A stretch of DNA of 47,668 nucleotides from UBA12088 sp964568345 (GTDB lineage: Bacteria > Patescibacteriota > Minisyncoccia > Phycocordibacterales > UBA12088): the NCBI GenBank assembly GCA_964568345.1, contig CAZMPG010000004.1, positions 1 to 47,668 of the forward strand, written 5' to 3'. The translations under genes and the position numbers were made by a program. Of the stretch, positions 31,727 through 40,105 are shown piece after piece (positions within the stretch are counted from its first letter, which is position 1; every line of letters starts with the position of its first letter). Below the pieces are notes generated by a model. The model was given only the letters and a program-made list of their open reading frames with translations, was not told the origin of the DNA and made no database searches.

Positions 31727-34700
31727 ATGCCTCAGCATGATGGTGGGTTAGTCACAAGGCTGCTTCAGACATGCTTAAAGACAGCAAGCGTTTTCTTTTT
31801 CGTCGTAGTATATGTCATGGTGCCGAGCGCTGTATCTGCTGCTGCACCCATCGGAAACTACGACACCCTTCAGTCGGACATGACGTGGGGATGGGCGTGT
31901 GACCCCGATAAGTACAACACAGATCTCTCCTTTTCCATCTACATTGATTCTCAGTTCTGGGGTACATTTTCTGCAAACCGTCCTCGTACTGACGCAGACC
32001 CCAGCTGCGGCGGCATGTCAGCAAACCACGGCTTCAATGTTGCTATCCCCGCGTCGTATTGCAACGGAATCGATCACGCATTTGATGTTTACGCACTGGG
32101 TGTCAATACTTCCGGTGTTGCTGATGGGAATAATACATGGCTTGGGACGCTGCATATAACGTGCGGAACGCCCACGTACGCTTGCCAAGGCTCCCTCCCT
32201 ACCGGTGGAGTATCGTGGGGTGGACCTTCACCAACCAATTCCACGACCCCGTGGTCCTATAGTGCAACTAACTCTGGTTTAGCGTGCAAGTATACGTGTG
32301 GCACGGGGTATGCGTACAATAGCAGCACGGGTGCGTGTGACTGGGTAGGGACCAGTGATAACCCGGTGGGGTACTTTGATGGTCTAGGGTGTGATATGTA
32401 TTGGGGGTGGGGGTGTGATCGGAATGGGTTCAGCACCCCACTCAATTTTCAGCTCTATGTGGACGGGAGTTTCTACGGCACCCTATCAACCAACAGGACA
32501 CGTAATGACGTTGCTGGGGTCTGTGGTGGCACAACATACCACGGGTTCAATTACGCAGTTCCTGCCGCATACGCAAACAACATCGCGCATACATTTTCGG
32601 TGAATGCAGTTAATGTTGGGGCTGGTTCCAACACCAACATAGGTACGCTTGGTAGAGGAACTACGTGTCCAGCATGTGGTTCAGCGTTTGGTGGTTCGTT
32701 TACCACTGCCCCAACATCAAACCTTTGTAACGCAGGGACGTTGGTGTGGGATGATCAAGCGGCACCTGACTGGACGTACGATTGGCGTTGCACGAATGGA
32801 GCAGCAAGTGCTTCGTGCAGTGCGTCGCGAGTAAGTGCAACCCCTTCAGGTACACTCACAATCGCGAACTGCACCATACCCAACGGTTCAGCAACATGTG
32901 CCACGACAGTAAACTGGACAGCAGCAAATGTAACAAACGGTTCGGTGTATGTCGGTTCATCGCTGTTTGCGGGTAGTATTGGTGGCGCTGGTTCCAGTGT
33001 GACGGGCCAATGGATACGTTCGTCTGGTGCAACGTTTTACCTGTACGATGGTCCGACGAACAGTACGACTCCACTCGCGACAAAGACGGTGTATGGTGTG
33101 TGTAACACGGGCTATGCGCCCGATGCGAGTGGTGTTTGCGTATCTACCACACCGACAGCATCAATAACCTTCAACGGCTCAATAAACGTCTCCGATATTG
33201 ATCCACTTGCCTCTCGTACGTGGGCGTGGTCGTCGGCGAACGCCGACACTGCAACGGCGCGTGTAGTGATAACGGGATGTGTTGACTCGACACAGAACGG
33301 ACCAGTAGACCCCTGGTCACCGTGGGGTGGGGGTGGTACGAACACAGGAAACCTCCTTAACGGCACGAATATTGCCGTGCCCGGTGCAGCAAAGTATGGA
33401 TGTACGCAAAATTACTCCTACACTGCGATAAATACCACGTCAGGTAAATCAACTACTACAAGTGGCGTTATGTCATTTGGGATTGGCAATGCACTTGGCG
33501 CAAACCCATCCCCCTGCATTATCCCTGAGGGTGCAGGGATATGCTCCACCACCGTATCGTGGTCGACTTCGCCTGGGCTACCAGGTACTCAAGTGTATGT
33601 AAAAGATAACCCGAGCGGCAGCTACGTGCTTTGGGCATCCTCTGGTGCAAGTGGTAGTGGAGTTGCTCCTTGGATACGACCATCTCCCGGTCAGACTTTT
33701 GATCTACGAAATCCTTCGACGGGAGCATCACTTAAGACGGCTACTGTATACGGCGTATGTGGCACTGGGCTTGTGTTGAGTGGAGGTGTGTGTGTTCGGC
33801 CCGCTCCAACCGCTTCCATGACCTTCAATGGAAGTAAAAATGCGACGAATGTGAATCCAAACTCTATGGCAACGTGGGCGTGGAAAGCTACAAACGCTGT
33901 GAACGCGACGTCGAGCATCACGGTTACCAACTGCGCAAACCCAGCTCGCAATGGGGTGACGTCAGAGTGGCAACCGTGGACACCAACAAGTGGCGTAACC
34001 ATAACCGGCACACTCTTGGATGGCACCAACACTCGAATACCGGTCGATGCCGGATCGTGTCGCTTTAACTATCGCTACACCGCGATTCCCTCAAGTGGTG
34101 TGCCTGTCACAGATACGGGTTCGGTGCAGTTCATGACCCCCACTGGCACCTTGTCTGGTGCAGACTGCGTTATCCCCAATGGTTCTTCAACGTGCGCAAC
34201 CACGATCGGGTGGACCACAGCAGGTGTGACAAATGGTTCAATATACGTGGATGGTATTTCCGGAAGCTGGCTCCTATTTTCAGGAGGGATAACGGGTAAC
34301 GCTTCTCAAGCGACAGGTGGATGGGTAAAAGCGTCCGGTAAGACATTCAACCTCTTCGCCGGACCAACCACCACCTCTCAGCTCCTTGCGAGTAAGGTAG
34401 TGAGGGGCGTATGTAACACCGGATACACGCCCGACATTACTGGTATCTGTGTGCCGTACTCACTGGTTGTGTGCAGTGGATCAACGCTCATTCAGTCTGG
34501 AACAGGCCAATCTTCCCAACGTCCACTTGCTACACAGGCATCCGAGACACTTACCGCTTACTACGACGATACGCCCGGTTGCTCGGGTACGATAGTTCCC
34601 ACAAGCGCATTCAGTGAATCTTCCCCGTACATTAGCCTATCGGACTCGGGGAATAATAAGGTCGTTACCGGCGTGTCTGCTGGTGGTCCAGGGAACGTCA

Positions 34701-35575
34701 CTGTCAACTATATGGGGCAGGTGATTACCATACCGTACCTTGTGTCCGAGCTCGTCGTCTGTAAGAGTGGTTCAAGTGTTCCGATCAAACGAGGACCAGG
34801 GACCGCATCGCCTTCGCGGCCCTTGGTAGCTGTTTCCACTTCGTATGAGGACCTCATTGCATACTACGACTCCACTTCAGATTGTGCAGGTTTCTCGATT
34901 GGTCCAAGTTACATTACAGATACCCTAACAAATCCAGTAACTAGTGCGACTGTTGGTTCGTACAAGCGGATTACAGGAAGTGTCGCCGGATCAGAAAATG
35001 TAACCGTCAATTATCTTGGTCAGTCAATTACCATTCCGTATACAGTAACAGCACTTCCCAGGCTATCCCTCTGCTACAGTGACGCTGTACCAGCAAGCAC
35101 GATCACTCTTAATGTGGGCGGGGTTAAAGCATTGCGCGCATGGTTCCATGCGGATGGAACGGTCGGGTGCTCTTCGGGCGGGGTTGATTACACGCAACTT
35201 GCAACCTGGAGCAGTAGTCCATCTGGACGCGTTACCCTCGGGAGTGGTTCTCAATCGGGGCAGGTTACCGGAGCAAGTGTTGGTGTGACGACCGTCACAG
35301 TGAATTACAACTCAACGTCGTACGGAACCTTGACAAGCAATGGGGTACCCTTCAACGTCATCCCACCGGTTGAGAATGGAACGTGCGGTAGTGCGACAAC
35401 AGTGACTCATACTACGCAGCCGACCACCAACCTCTGCAGTAGCAGTGTGGCAGCAGACTGGAGTGCTGGCGACCAAACCGGTTTAGATGGTACGTACAAT
35501 TGGACTTGCCCCGGCGAGTATGGTGGCACCGCTACCCTCTGTAGCGCCAATCGCCAAGGCGGTACGTACCAGTAA
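31727..35575 (+). CDS. Giant exported protein 3, multi-repeat surface protein
   Basis: 1282 residues with a signal peptide (hydrophobic FFFVVVYVMVPSAV, ending AVSA|A near residue 38). It lacks the N-terminal ectodomain and double membrane segment of proteins 1 and 2. Two WGWxCD...HGFNxAxPA repeats (about 42-140 and 215-310) flank a CQGSLP...C unit. A PTSNLCNAG...C unit follows. Then two repeat types alternate: type X (C-x-IP-x-G...C-x-TT...GVC-x-TG) three times, and PTASMTFNG type at 476-585 and 694-805. Last come two similar VCSGS.../VVCKSGS... units, a Big_2-like domain and a PTTNLC C-terminus. No anchor or sortase motif is seen. Function unknown; surface role inferred. AT-richer than the ribosomal genes. 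Confidence 0.83.
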   Translation: MPQHDGGLVTRLLQTCLKTASVFFFVVVYVMVPSAVSAAAPIGNYDTLQSDMTWGWACDPDKYNTDLSFSIYIDSQFWGTFSANRPRTDADPSCGGMSANHGFNVAIPASYCNGIDHAFDVYALGVNTSGVADGNNTWLGTLHITCGTPTYACQGSLPTGGVSWGGPSPTNSTTPWSYSATNSGLACKYTCGTGYAYNSSTGACDWVGTSDNPVGYFDGLGCDMYWGWGCDRNGFSTPLNFQLYVDGSFYGTLSTNRTRNDVAGVCGGTTYHGFNYAVPAAYANNIAHTFSVNAVNVGAGSNTNIGTLGRGTTCPACGSAFGGSFTTAPTSNLCNAGTLVWDDQAAPDWTYDWRCTNGAASASCSASRVSATPSGTLTIANCTIPNGSATCATTVNWTAANVTNGSVYVGSSLFAGSIGGAGSSVTGQWIRSSGATFYLYDGPTNSTTPLATKTVYGVCNTGYAPDASGVCVSTTPTASITFNGSINVSDIDPLASRTWAWSSANADTATARVVITGCVDSTQNGPVDPWSPWGGGGTNTGNLLNGTNIAVPGAAKYGCTQNYSYTAINTTSGKSTTTSGVMSFGIGNALGANPSPCIIPEGAGICSTTVSWSTSPGLPGTQVYVKDNPSGSYVLWASSGASGSGVAPWIRPSPGQTFDLRNPSTGASLKTATVYGVCGTGLVLSGGVCVRPAPTASMTFNGSKNATNVNPNSMATWAWKATNAVNATSSITVTNCANPARNGVTSEWQPWTPTSGVTITGTLLDGTNTRIPVDAGSCRFNYRYTAIPSSGVPVTDTGSVQFMTPTGTLSGADCVIPNGSSTCATTIGWTTAGVTNGSIYVDGISGSWLLFSGGITGNASQATGGWVKASGKTFNLFAGPTTTSQLLASKVVRGVCNTGYTPDITGICVPYSLVVCSGSTLIQSGTGQSSQRPLATQASETLTAYYDDTPGCSGTIVPTSAFSESSPYISLSDSGNNKVVTGVSAGGPGNVTVNYMGQVITIPYLVSELVVCKSGSSVPIKRGPGTASPSRPLVAVSTSYEDLIAYYDSTSDCAGFSIGPSYITDTLTNPVTSATVGSYKRITGSVAGSENVTVNYLGQSITIPYTVTALPRLSLCYSDAVPASTITLNVGGVKALRAWFHADGTVGCSSGGVDYTQLATWSSSPSGRVTLGSGSQSGQVTGASVGVTTVTVNYNSTSYGTLTSNGVPFNVIPPVENGTCGSATTVTHTTQPTTNLCSSSVAADWSAGDQTGLDGTYNWTCPGEYGGTATLCSANRQGGTYQ

Positions 35576-35637
35576 AAGTCCACGGCTCTTGAGCCATCAG
35601 GCATTACCAGCGTCCTGTTTATTTATCACCACATCAC

Positions 35638-35808
35638 ATGGTCAAAAAACACAACATACAGAAGAGTAGACAGCACCGCACCGTCGTCACGGCACTCATC
35701 GGAGTCACCGCAAGTACCACCAAACGGTACGCAAGCACCAATACAACAAAGAAGTGCGAGTATCGCTGCAACACGGGCTTTTCGTGGACTGGTAGCGCGT
35801 GTCGCTAG
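35638..35808 (+). pseudogene. 56-codon remnant carrying a Cys-rich end like the giant proteins
   Basis: An ATG-to-TAG frame of 56 codons ends KKCEYRCNTGFSWTGSACR. That matches the close of the CQG-type Cys-rich units in the three giant proteins (CxxxCxxGY/F...C). It has no signal peptide or membrane helix, and its N-terminal half is basic and Thr-rich. It is most simply the leftover end of another paralog, though a small expressed protein cannot be excluded. A GGCTC-TT-GAGCC hairpin lies upstream at 35584-35595. Confidence 0.5.
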
Positions 35809-35825
35809 CGGCGCCCACCACCCAA

Positions 35826-35863
35826 GCTACCACAGCCCAGCTCCAGAGCGGGGCTGTGGTGGC
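35826..35863 (+). terminator. Hairpin closing the surface-protein locus
   Basis: ACCACAGCCC (35829-35838) pairs exactly with GGGCTGTGGT (35851-35860) and the stem extends three more base pairs (one G-T). GTAAGGTACTTTTT follows. Confidence 0.65.
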
Positions 35864-35900
35864 GTAAGGTACTTTTTCACACCGTTGCACGCCTTCCGGT

Positions 35901-36066
35901 ATGGTCGTCATTGCGAGAAGCCGACCCGGGGGAGGCGACGAAGCAATCTAGGATCACGCTCGTCGCACACCAGGACACCGCTCAGATCATGGACTGCTTC
36001 ACGCCGCGCTCCGCTCGCGGCTAAAGGCCTATGGGCTCGCAGTGACGACCTGCGGAGGGTGTGCGT
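35901..36066 (+). repeat. Interspersed repeat, copy C (diverged)
   Basis: It shares GTCATTGC at the start, then CGAAGCAATC, AGGATC, ACCGCTCAGATCAT, GCTCGCGGCTAAAGGCCT, GGGCTCGCAG and TGCGGAGGGTGTG in the same order as copy B at 41478-41669. It is shorter and more diverged. It fills the space between the surface locus and the ftsE promoter. Confidence 0.75.
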
Positions 36067-36102
36067 GGGTACGGTGGGGCCTCCTCCGCATGCGGCGAGG
36101 TG

Positions 36103-36111
36103 TGGTATACT
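36103..36111 (+). promoter_or_regulatory. Extended -10 promoter of ftsE
   Basis: TGG-TATACT (36103-36111), with no clear -35. Its transcript would begin about 36118 and run through repeat copy 6 before the ftsE ATG, so here the repeat lies in the 5' leader rather than at a 3' end. Confidence 0.55.
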
Positions 36112-36116
36112 GGGAA

Positions 36117-36189
36117 GTGAAAAGTAGAAAGAGAAAAGAAAAAAGAAACACATTCCTCTTTCATCTTTTTACTTTTCTCTTTTCTCTCC
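36117..36189. repeat. Purine/pyrimidine inverted-repeat element, copy 6 (5' leader of ftsE)
   Basis: The polypurine arm is at 36117-36149 (GTGAAAAGTAGAAAGAGAAA...) and the polypyrimidine arm at 36150-36189, ending TTTCTCTCC just before the ATG at 36193. There is no stop codon on its left side, only the promoter. Confidence 0.82.
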
Positions 36190-36192
36190 GCC

Positions 36193-36873
36193 ATGATCTA
36201 CTTCGACAATGTCTCCAAGTACTACACGAAAGACGCCGGCGCGGTGGCGCAGGTGACGCTCTCGATTGCGCCGGGAGAGTTTGTCTCGGTTGTCGGTCAC
36301 TCGGGTGCAGGGAAGACGACGCTCCTCAAGCTTCTCCTCGTCGAGGAGCGTCCCACGGAGGGTGCGGTGTACTTCCACTCCGCCGACATCCACCGCCTCC
36401 GCCGGAAGCATCTCACCTCGTACCGCCAGCGCATCGGCACCGTCTTCCAGGACTTTCGCCTCCTCCCGAACCGAACGACGTACGAGAACATCGCGTTCGC
36501 CATGGAAGCGGCGGGGCGGAGCGATGAGGAGATAGCCGAGGACGTGCCGCACGTGCTCGATCTCGTGGATCTCCGCGACAAGATATGGAACTTCCCCCAC
36601 GAGCTCTCCGGCGGTGAGCGGCAGCGCGTCGCCATTGCGCGAGCCATCGTGAACCAGCCTGACCTCATCATCGCCGACGAGCCGACCGGCAACCTCGACC
36701 CCATCAACACGTACGAGATTGTGCAAATTTTGAAGCGCATCAACGACCTCGGCACGACCGTGATCCTCACGACGCACAACAAGGGAGTCATCGACAGCCT
36801 CGGTAAGCGGGTCATTACCATGGACTCTGGGCGCGTTGTGCGGGATGATGCGACCGGTCGCTACGTACTGTAG
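36193..36873 (+). CDS. ftsE: Cell division ATP-binding protein FtsE
   Basis: FtsE is the ATPase of the FtsEX complex, which activates peptidoglycan hydrolases at the septum. The 226 residues hold Walker A GHSGAGKTT (35-43), Q-loop VFQDFRLLPNRT, the ABC signature LSGGERQR, Walker B LIIADEPTGNLD and the H-loop TTHNK. FRLLPNRTTYENIAFAM fits FtsE rather than other ABC proteins. Its stop lies at the start of a polypurine arm. Unusually, ftsX does not follow directly: a four-helix-bundle gene intervenes. Confidence 0.97.
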   Translation: MIYFDNVSKYYTKDAGAVAQVTLSIAPGEFVSVVGHSGAGKTTLLKLLLVEERPTEGAVYFHSADIHRLRRKHLTSYRQRIGTVFQDFRLLPNRTTYENIAFAMEAAGRSDEEIAEDVPHVLDLVDLRDKIWNFPHELSGGERQRVAIARAIVNQPDLIIADEPTGNLDPINTYEIVQILKRINDLGTTVILTTHNKGVIDSLGKRVITMDSGRVVRDDATGRYVL

Positions 36874-36903
36874 AGAAAAGTGAAAAGAGATAAGAGAAAA
36901 GAA
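36873..36903 (+). repeat. Split element, left purine arm (ftsE side)
   Basis: It begins GAGAAAAGTGAAAAGAGATA, matching the family consensus exactly over these 20 bases, and starts at the last base of the ftsE stop codon. Its partner arm is 434 bases away at 37338-37387, on the other side of the four-helix-bundle gene. Confidence 0.82.
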
Positions 36904-36940
36904 TAGCGCGGCACGACAGAACAAATACCTTCAAGGCACT

Positions 36941-37330
36941 ATGACGGTACTACCACAACAATGTGAGAAGATGACGGGAACGGTACGTGATCTTATCGTG
37001 TGGCAGCGCTCAATGCACCTTGCTGCGGCTGTATACCAGCTCTGTACCTCATTGCCTCGTGCAGAGCAGTTTGGCATTGTGTCGCAGCTACAACGTGCCG
37101 CGGTTTCCATACTGAGCAACATTGCAGAAGGGTATGGCCGCTCCGGCGTAGCAGAGTTCAGGCGGTTTGTTACTATCGCACGTGGGTCGGCGGTCGAGCT
37201 TGAGACCCAGCTACTACTCATCGCTACCCTATACCCGGGGGTACAGCAGCAGCGTGAACTCCAGGAGGTCGTTGAGATACAGAAGATGCTCTCGGTACTC
37301 GCGCGACGTGCGACACGCACCAATTCGTGA
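36941..37330 (+). CDS. Four-helix-bundle protein of the 23S rRNA intervening-sequence (S23/IVP) family
   Basis: The 129-residue product matches the family closely: DLIVWQRSMHLAAAVYQL (18-35), SLPRAEQFGIVSQLQRAA, VSILSNIAEGYGRSG (~56-70), EFRRFVTIARGSAVELETQL. The family forms a four-helix bundle. It is known from ORFs inside 23S rRNA intervening sequences, as free-standing genes in many CPR genomes, and is related to the Avd protein of diversity-generating retroelements. Its biochemical role is not settled. The gene lies between ftsE and ftsX and is bracketed by the two arms of the purine/pyrimidine inverted repeat. A second ATG at 36971 is possible. Confidence 0.92.
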   Translation: MTVLPQQCEKMTGTVRDLIVWQRSMHLAAAVYQLCTSLPRAEQFGIVSQLQRAAVSILSNIAEGYGRSGVAEFRRFVTIARGSAVELETQLLLIATLYPGVQQQRELQEVVEIQKMLSVLARRATRTNS

Positions 37331-37337
37331 CGTCCCT

Positions 37338-37387
37338 TTCCCCTTTCCCCTTTTCTCTTTACTCTTTTCTCTTATCACTTTTCTCCC
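37338..37387 (+). repeat. Split element, right pyrimidine arm (ftsX side)
   Basis: The polypyrimidine run ends CTTATCACTTTTCTCCC two bases before the ftsX ATG. Its reverse complement, GAGAAAAGTGATAAGAGAAA..., matches the left arm at 36873-36903 apart from a six-base gap. Confidence 0.82.
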
Positions 37388-37389
37388 GT

Positions 37390-38316
37390 ATGTTCCTCTC
37401 CCTTCGCCGCATCATCAAAACAGGCTTCGTCAACTTCTGGCGCAACGGCTTCGTGTCGCTCTCGTCTATCGTCGTCATGACGATCACGCTCTTCGTCATC
37501 GGTTCGCTCATCTTCCTCAACGCACTCCTCACCACGACGCTCACGACACTCAAAGACAAGGTGGATGTGAACGTGTACTTCGTCGCCGATGCGTCCGAGG
37601 AGCGGATGCATGCGCTCGAAGGGCTCCTCCGCGCACAGCCCGAGGTGCGCGAGGTCACCTTCACCTCGCGCGAGGATGCGCTCGCGCGGTTTCGCGAGGA
37701 GCACAGGGGCGACACGGTGGAGCTTGCTGCGCTCGACGAGCTCGGGGACAACCCCTTCCTCGCGTCGCTCTCGGTGCGTGCAACCGATCCCTCACAGTAC
37801 CCGAAGATCAACGAATTCCTCGAGTCCGACCGATCGGTCCTGAGCAAAGCGGGCGACCAGCTCATCGAAAAGGTGAACTGGAAGGACAACCGCGCCGCCA
37901 TCGAGAACCTCGAGCGGGTGATACGCGGCACCGAATCCTTCGGACTCATTGTGTCGACGGCGCTCATCATCGCGACCATCGTCATCGTGTTCAACACCAT
38001 CCGCATGGCCATCTACATCTCGCGCGAGGAGATAGCGGTCATGCGGCTCGTCGGCGCATCCGACGCGTACATCCGTGGGCCGTTCGTCTGCGAGGGTGCA
38101 CTCTATGGCTTCGTTGCGGCGCTCGTGACGCTTGTCTCCTTCTACCCGCTCGGGATATGGCTCGGGCCTAAGACGGAGCAGTTCTTCGGCTCGATCAACA
38201 TCTTCCTCTACTACACCGCGCACTTCGGGCCCATTTTCCTCACCATCGTCGGTACCGGCATCTTCCTCGGCGCGCTCGCGAGCTTCCTTGCGGTGAAGAA
38301 GTACTTGCGGGTGTGA
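37390..38316 (+). CDS. ftsX: Cell division protein FtsX
   Basis: FtsX is the membrane half of FtsEX. The 308 residues show an N-terminal helix (SLSSIVVMTITLFVIGSLIF), a large extracytoplasmic loop (~55-185), and three further helices (SFGLIVSTALIIATIVIVFN, VCEGALYGFVAALVTLVSFY and IFLTIVGTGIFLGALASFLA). IYISREEIAVMRLVGASDAYIRGPF is the FtsX cytoplasmic coupling region, here spanning about 222-246. The frame is open to a GTG at 37327, but those 21 residues are encoded by the pyrimidine arm, so the ATG at 37390 is the start. Confidence 0.95.
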   Translation: MFLSLRRIIKTGFVNFWRNGFVSLSSIVVMTITLFVIGSLIFLNALLTTTLTTLKDKVDVNVYFVADASEERMHALEGLLRAQPEVREVTFTSREDALARFREEHRGDTVELAALDELGDNPFLASLSVRATDPSQYPKINEFLESDRSVLSKAGDQLIEKVNWKDNRAAIENLERVIRGTESFGLIVSTALIIATIVIVFNTIRMAIYISREEIAVMRLVGASDAYIRGPFVCEGALYGFVAALVTLVSFYPLGIWLGPKTEQFFGSINIFLYYTAHFGPIFLTIVGTGIFLGALASFLAVKKYLRV

Positions 38317-38320
38317 CGCG

Positions 38321-38400
38321 GAGAGAAAAGTAAAAAGAGATAAGAGAAAAGAAACCCCTCCTTCCCACCCTTTTTACTTTCCTCTCCCCTCTTTTCCCTC
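38321..38400. repeat. Purine/pyrimidine inverted-repeat element, copy 8 (ftsX/pyrG)
   Basis: The polypurine arm (38321-38354, GAGAGAAAAGTAAAAAGAGA...) starts four bases after the ftsX stop. A very short core follows, then the polypyrimidine arm (38358-38400), which ends seven bases before the pyrG ATG. It fills the whole intergenic space. (Copy 7 is the split copy around the four-helix-bundle gene.). Confidence 0.85.
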
Positions 38401-38407
38401 ATACACC

Positions 38408-40105
38408 ATGGCACCCCAACATACAAGGAAACAAGCAAGCTCATCACCTCGTGTAGGCACTCCCCCTACCAAGTACATCTTCGTCGTCGGCGGGGTCATG
38501 AGCGGGGTGGGGAAGGGGGTGACCACCTCCTCCATAGCGGCCATCCTCCAGGCGCGTGGGCTTACGGTGACCGCGCTCAAGATAGACCCGTACATCAACG
38601 TGGACGCGGGCACCATGAACCCGACCGAGCACGGTGAGGTCTTCGTGCTCCGCGATGGGGACGAGACCGACCAGGACATGGGCAACTACGAGCGCTTCCT
38701 CGGGCGCGACCTCACCGCGATGAACTACATGACGACCGGCCGCGTGTACCGTGCGGTCATCGAACAGGAGCGCAACCTCGCCTACGGCGGCAGGTGTGTC
38801 CAGGTGGTGCCGCACATCCCGCTCGAGGTCATCCGGCGCATCAAGGAGGCTGGTGCCGCAGCGGCAGCAGACGTCGTCGTGGTGGAGATAGGGGGCACCG
38901 TCGGTGAGTACGAGAACATCCTCTTCATTGAGGCGATACGCATGCTGAAGCTATCCCAGCCCAAAGACGTGCTCACCGTCATGGTGAGCTACCTGCCGGT
39001 GCCGGGCAAGCTCGGCGAGATGAAGACGAAGCCGACCCAGCACGCGGTGCGGGCGCTCAATGGCACCGGCGTACATCCCGACGTCCTCATCGCGCGGAGC
39101 GACCGCCCGCTCGACCGGAAACGCAAGGAGAAGCTCGCCCTCTTCTGCAACGTCGCCGAGGCGTGCATCATTTCCGCCCCCGACGTCGAGAGCGTGTACG
39201 ACGTACCGATCAACTTTGAGAAAGACCGCCTCTCCGACCAGATAATCGAGCGGCTGGGGCTTGCTGCAGGTAGGTCACAGCTCGGGCCGTGGAAGCGCTT
39301 TGCGGCGCGTGCCCGGTCGGTCACCGAGCCGGTGCGGATAGCGATTGTCGGCAAGTACTTCGACACGGGCGATTTCGTGCTCGCCGATTCGTACCTCTCC
39401 GTCATCGAGGCGCTCAAATACTCTGCGTACGTATGCGGGGTGCGGCCGGAGCTCTCCTGGCTCAATGCGAAAGCGTACGATCGCGGCGTCCCGCAGGGTG
39501 AGCTTGATCGGTACGATGGCATCCTCGTGCCGGGGGGCTTTGGCGAGAGCGGCATCGAGGGAAAGATCCGGGTGATCGAGCACGCGCGCACGCACCGGGT
39601 GCCCTACCTCGGCCTCTGCTACGGCATGCAGCTCCTCGTCATCGAGTACGCGCGACACGTCCTCAAGCTTGCGGGGGCGCACACGGTCGAGGTGGCTCCC
39701 CGCACGCCGCACCCTGTGATAGCCCTCATGCCTGGGCAGGGCGAGCTCGTGGCCGAGCGCCGGTATGGCGGCACCATGCGGCTTGGCGCGTACCCGGCGG
39801 TGCTTGCTAAGGGGACGATCGCCCGCACGTGCTACGGCGCCGCGGAGATCGAGGAGCGGCACCGCCACCGCTACGAGGTGAACCCCGACTATATCGAGCG
39901 GCTCACCACAGCCGGGCTCGTGTTCTCGGGGAAAAGTCCTGACGGCACCCTCATGGAGGTGGCGGAGCTGCCACAGGAGGCACACCCCTTCTTCCTCGGC
40001 ACGCAGTTCCATCCGGAGTTTACCGCCCGCCCCCTCTCGCCGCACCCCCTCTTTACCGGGTTCATCCGTGCGGCAATGGAGGGACAAGAGAAAAGAGAAA
40101 AGTAA
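38408..40105 (+). CDS. pyrG: CTP synthase
   Basis: CTP synthase makes CTP from UTP with ATP and glutamine. The 565-residue product has an N-terminal tail of ~20 residues, then the synthase domain (GGVMSGVGKGVTTSS P-loop, KIDPYINVDAGTMNPTEHGE, GGTVGEYEN) and a class I glutaminase domain. The nucleophile is C404 (GLCYGMQ) and the dyad is H535/E537 (QFHPEF). The usual GGVVSSLGKG reads GGVMSGVGKG here. The last residues (GQEKREK) come from the purine arm of copy 9. Confidence 0.97.
   Translation: MAPQHTRKQASSSPRVGTPPTKYIFVVGGVMSGVGKGVTTSSIAAILQARGLTVTALKIDPYINVDAGTMNPTEHGEVFVLRDGDETDQDMGNYERFLGRDLTAMNYMTTGRVYRAVIEQERNLAYGGRCVQVVPHIPLEVIRRIKEAGAAAAADVVVVEIGGTVGEYENILFIEAIRMLKLSQPKDVLTVMVSYLPVPGKLGEMKTKPTQHAVRALNGTGVHPDVLIARSDRPLDRKRKEKLALFCNVAEACIISAPDVESVYDVPINFEKDRLSDQIIERLGLAAGRSQLGPWKRFAARARSVTEPVRIAIVGKYFDTGDFVLADSYLSVIEALKYSAYVCGVRPELSWLNAKAYDRGVPQGELDRYDGILVPGGFGESGIEGKIRVIEHARTHRVPYLGLCYGMQLLVIEYARHVLKLAGAHTVEVAPRTPHPVIALMPGQGELVAERRYGGTMRLGAYPAVLAKGTIARTCYGAAEIEERHRHRYEVNPDYIERLTTAGLVFSGKSPDGTLMEVAELPQEAHPFFLGTQFHPEFTARPLSPHPLFTGFIRAAMEGQEKREK

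Noticed and set aside
36941..37330. Diversity-generating retroelement, suggested by an Avd-related four-helix bundle near large repetitive surface proteins
   Set aside because: No reverse transcriptase, template repeat or variable-repeat pair with adenine-specific changes is visible, and the protein fits the 23S-IVS branch.
37327..37389. N-terminal extension of FtsX (SLSPFPFSLYSFLLSLFSR)
   Set aside because: It is a translation of the polypyrimidine repeat arm, starts at a GTG overlapping the previous stop, and FtsX normally begins with the SLRRIIKTGF segment.
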